A stretch of 64,000 nt of DNA from Carya illinoinensis (GCF_018687715.1 NC_056752.1:53414653-53478652), one strand, 5' to 3'; shown: positions 22,919 to 35,800, counted from the first letter of the stretch. Program-made: numbers and translations. Notes: generated by a model not told the origin, from the letters alone.

Positions 22919-24323
22919 TGTTGAACCCAAGATTTCAAATTTTGTGTAATTATATATTTACACATGGATTTTGATGATAACAAATGAATTCAAAGAATAA
23001 AGAAGTCTCAAACTCAAGTTGTCTACACAATGGAGTCAAGCACATCAAGGAAACAAGCATGAGCAAGAAGGGAACAAGTTCACATTAAAATTATAGAGTA
23101 ATGTTGTAAATCTCTTCAAAATTCAAAATTAGGATTAATGCTCAAAATTAATATTTTATCATAAAGCATTAAAATACATTTTCCACATGTGCATGAATAT
23201 TTTTGAAAATTAAATTTGAAAATTTTGAAAGATGATTGATTGTCATCTTTTGCATGTGCATGCCTTGATTAAAGGGTTGAACTTTGAAAATATTAAAGAT
23301 GATTGATTGTCATCTTTTGCATGTGCATGCCTTGATTAAAGGGTTGAACTTTGAAAATATTAAAGATGATTGATTATCATCTTTCACATGTGCATGTTTT
23401 ATTTGAATTTTTTCAAAAGTGATTGATACTTTTTTAGACTTATACAAAAAGTAAAAGATTAGGTTTGAATTTTTTGAAAATGAAAGTGTGCTCATTTTGT
23501 CATATGCCAAAAGTAAAAGATTAGGTTTGATTTTTTTGAAAAAGTGAATGATGTTGTCTTTGACAATTGAAAAAGAAGAACCTTTTATTTGAATTCTTTG
23601 AAAAAGTGAATGATGTTGTCTTTGACAATTGAAAAAGAATAACCTTTTATTTGAATTTTTTGAAAAAGTGAATGATGTTGTCTTTGACATGTGAATCTTT
23701 TTAAATTTGAATATGAAGTCTCATATGCCTATAAATAGATCATTTGAGAGCTTCACATTTACAACACCAAGAGCATACAACATTCATTCAAAGCTTTCAT
23801 TCTCTCTTCTCTAAACATTGAGCCTTAATCCTTATTCATTTTGAGAGATATAGTTTGCGCTGTATTGTTCTTATTTCACTCGTTGGGGAGTGTTTTCTGA
23901 TAACCTACCCACTATCAGCTTTTGTATCAGAAAAGGGTGTGTATAACCCTTGTGTGTGTAGAAAGTATTCTACACGGGGAATAGTTGAATCACCACGTGT
24001 AAGGTGATTGCAAGTGTAGAGGGTGTTCTACACGGATCCTTTGTAGCAGTGTTGTTCAAAGGTGTAATAGGTTTCTATCTCCACCTGAAGGAGGTTGAAT
24101 AGTGAATTTGAGAATCCTCAAGGGGTAGCTTGAGGCGAGGACGTAGGCAGTGGGGCCGAACCTCGTTAACATACTGAGTTTGCTTCTCTCTTACCCTTAC
24201 TCTTTATATTTATTGTTATTTCATATTTTGTTTATATTTTATATTATATATTTGATTTATAATTGTTATTTTTTTTAATACAACTCAATTCACCCCCCTC
24301 TTGTGTTAGTCATCTGGGCAACA
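22919..24323 (+). mobile_element. Solo LTR nested in the hAT element
   Basis: A 1405-bp unit begins TGTTGAACCCAAGA and ends TCATCTGGGCAACA. It is flanked by a perfect 5-bp duplication GGAGT (22914-22918, 24324-24328). The end phrase CAATTCACCCCCCTCTTGTGTTAG is typical of large copia (Sirevirus-like) LTRs. No internal region remains, so it is a solo LTR left by recombination. It contains short tandem copies (GATGATTGATTGTCATCTTT and GTGAATGATGTTGTCTTTGA units, about 23220-23690). Confidence 0.88.
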
Positions 24324-24631
24324 GGAGTGATATTTTTCAACCTCTAAAGTGCACAATCAAATTTATTTATTTTTTTATAAAAAAATCAGAATTATATGTG
24401 AAAATATTGGATACATTTAAGCTTTTATATGGGGTTAAAAAAAAAAAACCGGGTTTAATCCAGGAACCCGAAATCCGAGTTTTGAAAAATTCAGATTCAT
24501 CTGGGTTTCGGCCCGTTTATGACCCGGACCAACCCGGGCCGGATTTGAAATCCGGGTTCCGGTTTGGGTTTACCCGAATTTCCAAGTCAGAACCCGGATG
24601 AACAAGCCTAAGTCTTACTCCCAAGCCTTGA

Positions 24632-26482
24632 GGATGGCACGCTTTACATTAGTAGTGACTTTAGGACATTTCATTGTTGTTTGGTGTTTTGTGCTATTTT
24701 TCTTTCCCCAATTATGATTATTTTTTCTAAGCCATTGAATAATTTACCTTGCGACGGTATGTGTTGTCACATTTGTCAGCATTAGCTTTGGTTTCTCCAA
24801 TCTATCATTAAAGATGAATAAAATCATTCATTTTTCTACACTGTTTGCTGGGTTCAATCGATGGGCCAAATATGGTTCAACTCACAACAACTTTTGCCTA
24901 AATGCATAATTATGCCTTTTAATATCGATGTTGAAATGCAGATATTATGAAAAAGACGGGTATGCTGATGGGTCGTGCTACCGTACCGTTCATTTGTTAT
25001 CGCTAGTTTATTTTGTTTTTCGTAAATGTTAAAAAAATAATACAAATTCACCAGGACAAGTTGAGGGGACAACCTAGCATTTTCCTATGCTGATATACTC
25101 ATTTAGTTTTCGCATTTTTATTTTGATTACAAAAACATTATCTTAAACAAAACATAAATTGCGCATTTCCAATTAGTTGAAAGCCTAGATCAACTACTAA
25201 TCCAATACCAGTTTCTCAATTGAATAAACTTAAACCTAATCAAGAACAAAATTATTACGTTAAGAATATTGATCAAGCTAGAGTTTATTCTTCACCTAAC
25301 CAAAGCCTAATTGAGTTCATAAACTCCAAAGTTGATAAACCTTATTTCAGCCATGTAGGGTAAGCTTGGTGACAATCACAAAAGGTTGGCACCAAAGAAT
25401 ATTCTTCTTCCCACCAGAGCTGTCAGCCCAGAATCACATTCAATTCAATGAACGTGACAAGCATTTTAAACCTCCACAAAGCATATGATCTGGAATATAA
25501 ACATTATGAATAGATTCTAAAGTCAATGAAGTCACCTGAAACTAGTCTCCTGCTTCCTTCTCAACTGTTGCAAAGAAGAATATATGCAATCTTGTTTTTG
25601 AATCTATGCACATCCTCATAAACTACTGATACAGGAATTTATGATCAGGAAACGGCATACTGAGCTTTTGGTAATAACTCCTGAATGCATGGCGTTTCTG
25701 TTTTACCCATGAAATTGACGCTGACCTTTTTAATAAATCTTTTCTGTTTGGATCTCACCCTCCACCATGTATTCTTAAGGGTTGGGAGATGCCAAAATTA
25801 ACCCAAGAAGAGAACCCAAGTGTTCCTACCACTCAATAACATTTTTGTTCTCCCATTTACTAGGCCAATGGATCTTCCACTTGCTTTTGAAAAGAAATGA
25901 CTGGGACCAAAGATTTGTTCCCTTCTACTGTAACTGGTACTAATGTGGCACAAAAATCAGCCAACTTTCAAAAGGTCGCAGAGCAGAAAAAAGGGTACAT
26001 CTTCCCCCGGGGCCCCCATAGGTCCTTAAAAGTCATACAGGCAAAGCTGCTCATTCGGGTCTCAAAGGCACTAACGAGATCTGCCAAAGTGGGCTGGCCT
26101 CACCATTTCCAAAAGTAAAAGTTGTCCCCATAACTCCTTTTAGCTTTCACTAATAATAAACATGGGATTCCTCAAATTCATCAACTTCTGAGAGCTAAGG
26201 ACAAGAGTGGGTTGGTTGCGCCTCGTGAGTCCCACGAATCATGATAGCTCTCCGAAAGTTTAGAATGAAAAAGGAATTCGTAGGCCAGAGAAGATAATCC
26301 ACGCAGAAAAAGGCCTGAAATTCATCAAATATAAACAATCCTTTTTTTTCCCCTTCCTATTTTTTTTTTTTTTTTTTAGAATTTATTTCTACAAAACATG
26401 AAAAATTAGAACCCCCTACAACAGAACAGTACATTCTCTAATCTCTACAGTTAATGAAAATGAAAATAAACATCCGATGAAC
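24632..26482. other. Intergenic region after the germin pseudogene
   Basis: The first ~200 bases are the old 3' UTR of the germin gene (AATAAA at about 24816). The remainder shows no supported gene, and the last ~100 bases are the 3' UTR of the minus-strand kinase. Confidence 0.45.
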
Positions 26483-28486
26483 TCACCGGGCCTTCTTGTG
26501 GGTCTTGAACCGGAAATTCGAAGGCGGAGACGGTGAAAACTCAAATGGGAGGTGGGGTGGCTCAGCCTCACCAGTTAGCATCAAAACAATATCTTTCATT
26601 GTGGGTCGCTTCACCGGCGATTTTTGCAGACACAGGAGTGCGATTGTAATGCAAAGCAATGCCTGTTCCTTATCCAATGAATGAATAGACAAATCAATAA
26701 GGTCCAAAAGCTTCCCGTTTCGGGCAAGTTGACGAGACCAAGAAATCAGATTGGCCCTCTCGAATTCGGACATTGGCGAGGCCGTCACTTGGAGTGGCCT
26801 CCGCCCCGAAACAATAACCAAAAGCAGAACTCCAAAGCTGTAAACGTCACATTTCTCGGAGAGCATCCCCCCACCACCATATTCAGGAGCAATGTAACAG
26901 ACAGTTCCTCTCATACTGGGTGTGCTACTAATACCGCCGCTCTTGGGTATATCTGCTCCATTACCCCAATCCTGGCTATGTCTGCGCCCACTTCGGAGCT
27001 CGCCGCTCAATCCGTCCAACCACCAATCGATGCTACCTCGACTGCTCTTCCTCTTCTTCCTCTCTTGCTGCACCACATCCTCAACAACATCATCGTCATC
27101 ATCATCCTTCTGCCACCACAATTCCCTACCGCTACTCGATCCAAGCGCTCGTTTCTTCTTCTTCGTCTTCTTCGAGAGCTCCTCGCAAAACTCCTCCTTC
27201 CACCACTCCCTCGGCTTCCGATTCTTCTCTTTCCTTCTCGTCATCCTTTCCTCATCCAGTGAGGCCCACCACTCCAATCTCTTCCTCTGCTTCTTCTTCT
27301 GCTTCTGCTCAGTCTTTAAGCCCAACCCATCATTCTCCGCCGAGCTCGGGGAAGCAATCCATTCACTCTTAGGCCTCTCCTTCTTAATCTCACTCCCAAT
27401 CCACTCCATCACGTAATCCTTCACTCTCCCAGACTCGGACCCACCCCCATTGTCCTGCTTCCACCACCAATCCCTCTTCGAACCCCCATTCTTTCTACCA
27501 TTACCGGTCAAGTCTTTGCCACTATCAACGCTGAGCTTATCGAAGCACCCTTCAGATGCGCTAGCCTTGTCGATCCCGGCTTCCGGTGAAACCGCCGCAT
27601 TCTCCGGCGACGCCTCCGAATCCAAGATCCTAATTACGCAACTCTCCGGAGATCGATCAACGGGCAACCCACCAGCCTCATCGAACCCAGTCGTCACGCT
27701 CTCTGTCTCCTCCAAAATCGATCCGTTATCCTCTCCAGCCTCGACCCCTCCACCTTCCCTCTTCTCTACCAGATCCTCGGTCTTCAACCTCGCCAGACCG
27801 AAATCCCCGATCTTGGCATTAAAGTCAGCATCCAGAAGAATATTACTGGGCTTAATATCTCCGTGGATTACTGGTGGCTCGCAGGAATGGTGGAGGTAAG
27901 CCAGACCCTTGGCAATATCAGAAACAATGTCGAATCTCTTCTTCCATTCCATGAGCTCAGGGCACTTCTTGTCGAGCAGCGCGTCCTGTAAGCTACGGTT
28001 GGGCATGTACTCGTAAACGAGGATGAGCTTGTGGCGGCGGCGGTCTGAGGAGAAGCCAAGAAGAGAAAGGATGTGAGGGGAGTGAAAAGCTGAGGCGATG
28101 GAGAGCTCATTGTGGAACTCGCGCTGGCCTTGGAGGGAGCCGGGGGAGTCCATGAGCTTGAGGGCAAGGAACTGGCCGGAAGGAAGGGTGGCTTTGTAGA
28201 CGGAGCCGAAGCCGCCATGGCCAAGGAGGGTGGAGGAGGAGAAGGAGGAAGTAGAGCGGCGGAGAAGGGAATAGGAGAAGCGGCGCTGGTGGTTGTCGGA
28301 TGGAGTGGTACGGTTGAGGGAGAGCTTGCGATATAGGAGGAGTAGGAGGGTTAAGAGGAGGATGAGAAGGAGCGTGAGGATTATGGGGAGGAGCAGAGGG
28401 AGGAGAAAACTATGATGGTGATGACGGTGGTGGTTGTGAGGCGGTGGGGAGGGACGGGATGGCATGATTGTAATTGCGTCCGACAT
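26483..28486 (-). CDS. Receptor-like serine/threonine kinase, At2g45590 type
   Basis: A single-exon frame of 667 aa. A His-rich N-terminus precedes one transmembrane helix (about 27-52). There is no extracellular domain beyond the short head, so it is a membrane-anchored cytoplasmic kinase. Kinase landmarks are the Gly loop GHGGFG (89-94), Lys110 in LALKLM, HGDIKPSN (208-215, non-RD because Gly209 replaces Arg), DFG (228-230) and APE (533-535). About 280 residues (roughly 238-520), rich in acidic and basic residues, are inserted between DFG and APE. The insert carries five Trp-Trp motifs. As recalled, the Arabidopsis orthologue At2g45590 has a similarly long insert and sits beside CXE8. Substrates and ligand are unknown. 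A GA microsatellite lies in the presumed leader. Confidence 0.9.
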   Translation of the reverse strand: MSDAITIMPSRPSPPPHNHHRHHHHSFLLPLLLPIILTLLLILLLTLLLLLYRKLSLNRTTPSDNHQRRFSYSLLRRSTSSFSSSTLLGHGGFGSVYKATLPSGQFLALKLMDSPGSLQGQREFHNELSIASAFHSPHILSLLGFSSDRRRHKLILVYEYMPNRSLQDALLDKKCPELMEWKKRFDIVSDIAKGLAYLHHSCEPPVIHGDIKPSNILLDADFNAKIGDFGLARLKTEDLVEKREGGGVEAGEDNGSILEETESVTTGFDEAGGLPVDRSPESCVIRILDSEASPENAAVSPEAGIDKASASEGCFDKLSVDSGKDLTGNGRKNGGSKRDWWWKQDNGGGSESGRVKDYVMEWIGSEIKKERPKSEWIASPSSAENDGLGLKTEQKQKKKQRKRLEWWASLDEERMTRRKEKNRKPREWWKEEFCEELSKKTKKKKRALGSSSGRELWWQKDDDDDDVVEDVVQQERKKRKSSRGSIDWWLDGLSGELRSGRRHSQDWGNGADIPKSGGISSTPSMRGTVCYIAPEYGGGGMLSEKCDVYSFGVLLLVIVSGRRPLQVTASPMSEFERANLISWSRQLARNGKLLDLIDLSIHSLDKEQALLCITIALLCLQKSPVKRPTMKDIVLMLTGEAEPPHLPFEFSPSPPSNFRFKTHKKAR

Positions 28487-28561
28487 GGAGGGGGTGTTAC
28501 TTGTTAGACTTTCATAGTGTGGTGTTACTTGTTAGACTTTCATAGTGTTCCTCTGTGTAGA

Positions 28562-28564
<3 letters not shown>

Positions 28565-28598
<34 letters not shown>
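28565..28598. repeat. (GA)n microsatellite in the kinase leader
   Basis: About 17 GA units, 80 bp upstream of the kinase start codon. Confidence 0.9.
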
Positions 28599-28599
<1 letters not shown>

Positions 28600-28600
<1 letters not shown>

Positions 28601-31600
28601 TGAGTGCTTGAAGGGTAAAGAAACAGATCAGTGAGCCTATTGTGACAGCTCCCTCTCTTTCTCCCTACGCAAGTCCCTAATCATGAGGATTTATAATTTT
28701 ATCCAAACATTTTTTCTTTATAAATTGGATAAATAATTGTTATTAATTCAAAATTTAAATTATTCACTCACAATAGATGAGCTTCATATCTTCTGTTTAT
28801 CTCTTTCGAAATCATAAAAAAAAAAAAAAACATTTCAAATAAAAAATTATAAAAAAGGAAAAGAATCTTTATATTTTTATTTCTATTTTTCATTTACGAA
28901 TTTTAAATATTAAAATTGAGTTCTTCTGAATTTGGATTTAGGCTATTCGGAAAGTGAAATAGTTTGATCATTACTATTAATTATCTTTTTATTAATATTT
29001 TTTATTATTTATAAATCATATGAGATTTTCGGTATCTAAATTTAGTCTCAGGTCTCATTTGATTTTTTTTTTTTTATAAGATGAGGAGAATTGATTATTG
29101 TATCTTATATTTATTTTTTAAAATATATAATGTGAGATGATGATTAACCTCCTCTCATTTCATTTCCCCATCACCTAAACCAAAACTGTGTCGTTGTGGC
29201 CGATATATAAGTGTAGAAGGGGAACGGTAGGTCGTATGAGGTTGGGAAACGCAATGCCACGCGCCCACGTACGTGAGCCATCACGTCGATTCAAGCTTTT
29301 TTTTATTGTTTTTTTTTTTTTTTCTGGAACATGTAGTTGGGCCACGTTTGTGGGGTCCAGGAACTTAGATCTAAAACAGTACTCCGAACGCGCTTTTTCT
29401 AGGTCGCGTGGGATTTCGGGTGTTAGTTTTTATTAGTATTATTATTCGCAGGGCACACGTTAGCCTAAGCTAAGGGGTCAGCCCGGTCAGGTTAGGCCCC
29501 CATGAAGTTTGACCTGTAAAAGAACTGTTTGTTTTTGCATTGTAGATTGAAAACGCCTTTTTCTCAGAAACCTTTCATATTTTGAATGTACCAAACTACC
29601 ACTGGGAATTCTCGAGCCTTGTATTTTTTATATTATTAAATTATTTATACAAAAAAAAAGTATTGATTAAATATATAAAAAAAGAATTTATGTCAGCAGA
29701 ATTCAAAGAATACAACATTAGGGCTGACTTTTATAGTGTCTGGAAAAGGACTGGTCCCTTGCCCAATCAATTAACTTCAAACACAAAAGTTAGTCAATGT
29801 CACATTGTTTGAGAAAATGTACTTCGATTAAATAACTATTGATGCCTTCAAAATAAATAATTTCTTTTTTTTTTTTATAAAAAATAAGATATTCTATGAG
29901 GTCAACCGAAATTAGAAATCTAGACATAACAATTCAATTAAAAAAATGATTAAATGTTATTTTTTGTCGAGTTTCCAGACTTTAAATTGTAATTGTATCT
30001 TAAATTTTTTATAAATTACTCTTTTTTAAGCGAAAATACTTGCATATTCAAAAATTATATATAATATTAATGCAAAAGAAAAATAGAAGATTAAAAAATA
30101 ACCCAAAAAAAGAAAGGGCTACTTTAGTAACCTCGTAGAAGGAATTTATGAAAACAAGTTGTAAAGAAAGAAGCCAAAAGGAGGAGAAGGTGGCAATGCA
30201 AGCATTTCAAGAGGTAGAGATCAGACACAGAATAAAACAGAGAGGAAGAGAGAGAAGATGAAAGGGAGGAAGTGAGATCATGTGAGTCCCACGTTATTGC
30301 AAGAAGCATTGCGAAAACGATAAAGTCGAACCCACCACTCTTGTCGGAGACTGACTGCCTTGGATATTTCTCACAGGGCCGTTAGTCATCATTATCTCTA
30401 AAACAAGAAAGGGTCATTATTTTCATTGATTTATTTATAGAAAATAATGGCTTGGGTGGCTTTATCTCCATCCTCTCTCTCAGTTCTCACATGATACATC
30501 ACATGCACAACACATTTGGTCCACTCTTTGTTTATCTTTGAAAGGCTTTGCAGTTTGCTTGGTGGCAATGGCTGAGCTGCGGGGACAACCACAACTACAG
30601 CCCCCCTGGCTTTTCCGTCCTCCACTTCAACCTCTTGGACTGGACTGGGTCACGAGACCGTGTAGCTCTTCGAGCCTCGGATCTTGAATTCAGCAGTGCT
30701 TTTAATGTTTCTAGGACAATACAATTCTCATCCCACAAAAAATTATTAATTTTTGTTCAGGACATGTAATATTCCTCTCATGCCATTGAAAAATAATGCC
30801 TACACAACAATTTTAATGGCATTAACATTATGAATTTCATAAATTTTAACGTAGAAAAGTCACAAATTAGTTTGACAGTAGGGTTTTGTGTAGCCCCCCG
30901 TGCATCAAGTTCATCCATTCAGTAAAGTGTGTGAAGTCACATGCATGCCGTTCATCCATCCTGTAAAATCTGCAACACCCTTGATATCTAGGCATATCCG
31001 CAGACCCGACCCGACACGACAAAGTTCCGATCCGACTTGATTCCATGTGCTACCGAAACGTAATGCCCAAGCCGTTTTGTTTTCGGGTTTTCCAATTGTA
31101 TTTTTATTTGTTAAATGCTCTCCTGCAAAATGCAAATACACCTTGACTTTCCCGAATCCCAACCCACATTTTCTCCTGCAAATACATATTCTCGTGCAAA
31201 TGATCATTCCCGAATCCCCACTCACCTATATTTATTGGGCAATATATATATTCCCCACTCACCAATACACATATATTTATTTGACAATTTATATATTCTC
31301 CTGCAAATACTCCATCCCGAACCCCCATGCAAATACAGGTCTCCTTCCTGAATCGCCACTCACCATCACTAACCTCACGGCAAAGCCAGCCATTTACCCA
31401 ACAGAAAATGTTCTATGACGTACCGGAACTTAAAAGCTAGTCCATTTCTCTATTGATCATCAAGTCCTCACAAACGCACCGAAATGAAGAGGGTAAGCGA
31501 CACGTTTTCTTTGGATAACCTTCGCGTTTTCCTTTGCTTCTCACCACACTTTCCTTCAATGTCGGATTTACGGCCACTATCTTGATAAAGACTCGCCGAT

Positions 31601-32831
31601 AAAGGCATAAGATTTCTTGGAGATCCTTTAGTAGTTATCAGATCTGTGGCCATTACTGACGACAACCCAGAAGTTCAAAACCATCGTCAAATTCGGCTTA
31701 AAACGGGTATCGGGTATTACCCAATTGACAAGCAAACGTGTTTCGGTTAATAACCGCTTTCGTTTCATCTAAGCAGGTCGGGTTTTCTCGGGTCGGAAAG
31801 TCAGGCGGGTGGGACTAACGGGTTTTTTGTACAGCCCAGTCACAATATCACACTCTTATTGCCATTATTTTTTTCGCTGATTCCCACATTGATCTATAAC
31901 AAATAACCCATTGAATATAAGCCACGTAAAATCAACGTTGGTTGCCTCTCTTATATGAAAAAACTGTGGCCTTTTTTTTTTTCCCTTTTCTTTGCTGGCC
32001 AAGTACTGAAAGACAAATCAGGCCAGCTGAACTTATTTTAAGCTTGCTTAACAAATTCAGCAGAGGAACTAGCAAATCATAAGCACAAGCATATTCCCAA
32101 AAATAAAATAAAAAAAAAGAAGGGGGGGTGGGGGTTGGGGCAGGCCGGTGTTAGGACTTAGGAGGGGTAAGAATCCTCTTCCTACTGTTGCAGTGCTTTC
32201 ATGGAAACCATAATATCGTTGCTCTTCATATATAACCCAAAATGCGAAAGAATCATCTGATTACAATCAATCTTAATAACCTTGCAGACTTGAAAAAAGG
32301 CATAGAACCTAGCTCAGTATCCGATATAGGCTTAAGCCATCCGGGCAACATAGTAGAACCTGCACAATCCTCAATAGTACAGGACTAACTGATAACCGTG
32401 GAGATTAAGCTGAGAAGTTTCAACGTAAGATATTTATTTACTCCCATTCTTTAATTATTTGGATTAAGTAGCAAAATAAGAAATAATTCATAAATTGGTT
32501 GTCGATAAGTATAGAGAACTAATTCGTAAATAATTTATTTACAACCAATTCACTTAGGTGAAGTGAGGTGGAAGTCAAAAGTAGGTAAGTATAGAGAACT
32601 ACATTAGTGTTTGACAAATGCAGCTAAGCAAGGAAGAACGTGAAAAGGACTACAGGATGATACAGCTGAAACCAAGAAAATGGATAAACACCGTGCATTG
32701 TTTCCCATGCCAGCAGATGAGAGGATTGGAGAAGATACAATGGCTAAAAAAAACAAGCAATAGATAGCTCCAGTCATTAAAGCGTTCAAACAAGGTCAGT
32801 TCACATACTTTGGCAGCAACTCTGTAAGGAG
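28600..32831. other. Intergenic region between kinase and CLB1-like gene
   Basis: It holds upstream sequence of the kinase, AT-rich spacer, and a repeat-like region at 30980-31850 with many GACCCG/CGGGT motifs in opposite orientations at its ends. That region may be an old hAT-like insertion, but no clean target duplication was found. The last few hundred bases are presumed 3' UTR of the CLB1-like gene. No coding gene is supported. Confidence 0.4.
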
Positions 32832-35800
32832 CTACAGTGGCTTGGCACCACCATTTTCTTGGACACTATTCACTGGAGTTGTCGAGCCACTCTTCCTGGT
32901 GTGGCTCGATTGCCCTGTAATGGTTCTGCCCATGAACTTTCCGGCTTTGGTCAGTCCACTGCCAACAGCTCCAAAGCCACTCCCAACAATCCCAACTCCA
33001 GCACCAACGCCACTTCCCACAAGCCCCACACCAGCACCAATGCCAGTTCCCACAAGTCCAACCCCAGACCCAACCAATGATGCTGCTCCGTCAACTGCAT
33101 CCATTGTACTGCCTATGACTCCCGCTTGTTTCAGTTGCTTTCTTTCTTCTAGGATCCTCTTCTCTTCTTCTAGGGCGATCAACTGCTCTTCCTTGTTAAA
33201 TTCATGATACAAGACCTGAAAGTCATACATAAACAATAGGCTTGAATAAGAATTAACCGAACAGAACACATCACAAAACAAGGGAACTGAATAAATATAA
33301 ATCAATCAGAAGAAAAAAAAAAAAAAAAAAAAAGAGAGAGAGAGAGAAGGGAATAGATATAATTCTATAGCAGGGCCTCTCCAAACACAGAGATACTGAA
33401 AGAGAAGTTTTAGCAAGTGACAAGGTCGTGCAGATAATAGATTAACATTTCTAAGTAAATGTTTACCTTGATTGTAATTGTTCCTCTATCCTTCTTATCT
33501 TTTATTTTCAGCATGTCAAGTGATGGTAGCAGTCTCAAGTCAAACTCTTTAAGGATGTCAGCTTCAAGCTCAATCAAGGGTAGCTTTACTATTCCCAATC
33601 TCTTGTCTTGCCCAATGTCCTTATCAAAGACCTGTTTGAAGAGCTCATGAACATTCATACGTTACTTGTAACAGATATATAAGATTTCAGACTAATGACA
33701 GAACATTTTGGGTCCGATAACAGTTGGAAAAAAAAAAAAAAAAAAAAAGAAGAAAAGGGAAGACTCAGTGACAATTAGGCACATCTTTTTTTTAATAAAT
33801 AAATATATTATATTGATCAAAGAATGGCAAAGTCAGTACACAACTCTAATTCCCTAACTAGGTAGGCACATTAGAGACAAGAAAATCATGAAGGGCCATG
33901 CCATTAAAATCCACAGCAATAGCCCAACTACAAAGAGTTCTAAAAAATAAAACTTTAAGCTCCTCCAACGATCGCTCTTGGTCTTCAAAAGTCCGCTCAT
34001 TGTGCTTCTGCCACAAGCACCACATAATGCATAGAGGGATCATCTTCCAAATGTCTTTAATTGGTTGCCTGCCTCTCATGTTTGACCAACTAGCCAGAAC
34101 TACCTCCACGGTCTTCGGCAAAACCTAGGCCATATCCATTCGAGCAAAAACCTCATTCCATAGAATCCTAGCCGTATCACAATGCAAAAGGAGATGCTCA
34201 ACCGACTCTCCCCCTCCTCTGCACATGCAACACCAATCTGCAATGATAATCCTCATTTTCCTCAAGTTATCAGTGGTGAGAACCTTGCCCAAAGAAGCAG
34301 TCCATACAAAGAAAGAAGCTTTGGGAGGTGCCTTGTGTCTCTAGATCTTCCTCCAAGGGTACTAAGTATTGGACTCTTGAGTCAGGACCTTATAGAAAGA
34401 ACGAACGGAAAAAGTACCTTTGCCTGCTAGAGTCCACCACATAACATCCTCTTGTTGTCTGTTTGGTCTTATAGAGTATAAGAGGCCATAGAAATCTGCA
34501 AAGCTGCTTATTTCTCAATCCTGTGTAGCCCTACTAAAATTAATGTTCCAAAGTATCTATCCCCTCAATATCTCCATGATCTTCGCCACTGAAACATCCT
34601 TAGCACTTGCAATCTGGAAAAGAGAAGGATACATGTCTTGTAAAGCCCCGTTGCCACACCAAACATCTCTCCAGAATTTGATCCTTGATCCCACACCCAA
34701 CTGAAACTTAACATAACAGTTAAAAATCCCCGACCCTCTTCTTATATGTTTCCACAACCCAACTCCATAGGCCCCCCTTCTCTAGTACACCAATCCCCCC
34801 ATAAACCACCATATTTCTTCTCAATCACCAATTTCCATAGTATCTAGTTCCCTAGCAAATCTCCATAGCCACTTACCTAATAATGCTCGATTGAACACCC
34901 TTAAATTTCTAATCCCCAAACCTCCACCCAAGATAAGAAGCCGCACCTGCCCCCAGTTAACCAAGTGAAACATGAACTCCTCCCTCGTACCTCCCCGCAA
35001 AAAATCACGCTGGATCTTTTCAATACGGGTCGCCACACTTGCAGGTATTGAGAAAAGAGATAAAAAATAAGTAGGAAAGTTAGAAAGAGTACTCTTTATC
35101 AAGGTAATCCTTCTACCTTTCGACAAGTACATTCTCTTCCACCCCGCTAGTCTTCGCTCTATTTTCTCCATCACTGTATCCCATATCAAAGGCGCCCTCA
35201 ATGCACTCCCCAATGAAAATCCCAGATAAGTCATAGGAAAGGCGGTAATCTTGCACCCCAACATCCTAACCAACTGGCGTATGTTTGAAACTTCCCCAAT
35301 TGGCACCATTTCTGATTTCTCTAAGTTCACCTTCAAACCAAAAACTGCCTCAAAGCAAAAGAGTAGAGCCTTCAGAACTTGCATCTGATTTTGCTTCGCT
35401 TTGCACATAATAAGAGTGTCATTTGCAAACAATAAATGAGAAATATTAATAGTACCTCTATCCGGGGTACCAATCGGGACTCCGTCTAGAAAACCATTTG
35501 CAACCATAGCCGAGAGCATCTTTCTTAGAGCCTCCATAACTATGACGAACAACAAGGGTGACAACGGGACCCCTTGTCTCAAACCACGAGAACTATGAAA
35601 AAAACCCATTGAACATCCATTCACCAACACAGAGAAATTTGTTGTAGATATGCACCATTGGATTCACGCACTCCATCGCTCCCCAAAACCACATCTCCTA
35701 AGCAAATGAAGAAGGAAATCCCAATTAATATGGTCATAAGCTTTTTCCATATCAAGTTTGCACATGATCCCTGTGTTCCTGGCTTTCAGACTACTATCAA

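Larger units (their letters stand above)
20881..24611. mobile_element. Non-autonomous hAT-type element in the germin gene
   Basis: It is flanked by the 8-bp duplication GTCTTACT (20873-20880 and 24612-24619). The ends are AGGGCTGTTCATCCGGG on the left and, reverse-complemented, TTAGGCTTGTTCATCCGGG on the right. Subterminal regions are full of CCGG/CCCGGATTT motifs in opposite orientations, as in hAT elements. No transposase was recognised. The interior has poly-C and CT tracts (21063-21236), AT-rich non-coding sequence and a nested solo LTR (22919-24323). Confidence 0.88.
17944..24631 (+). pseudogene. Germin-like protein gene split by two transposon insertions
   Basis: The coding pieces are 17944-18385, 20705-20880 and 24620-24631. 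Without the insertions they form one 209-codon frame with no shift and a stop at 24629-24631. The product is a secreted cupin: signal peptide (about residues 1-26), then cupin motif 1 with PPHIHPRSAELLF (His100, His102, Glu107) and motif 2 GDIFVFHKGLVHF (His146). These are the usual manganese ligands of germins. The N-terminal cysteine pair of classic germins is absent, as in the GLP 9-type subgroup. The first insertion is the gag-only copia element at 18386-20699, the second the hAT element at 20881-24611. As it stands the first piece reads into the LTR and stops at 18403-18405, losing the last third of the cupin. The coding pieces have no other damage, so the disruption may be recent. Confidence 0.9.

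Noticed and set aside
26681..27899. Long plus-strand open frames rich in Ser, Pro and Leu opposite the kinase gene
   Set aside because: They are antisense shadows of a GC-rich kinase coding region with clear domains on the minus strand.
31047..31418. 123-codon frame with Tyr/Ile/Pro-rich repeats
   Set aside because: Derived from local near-repeats (ATACACATATATTTATT and CTCCTGCAAATAC phrases); no coding signal.
30980..31850. hAT-like element suggested by GACCCG/CGGGT-rich ends
   Set aside because: No convincing 8-bp target duplication or matched terminal inverted repeats could be found.
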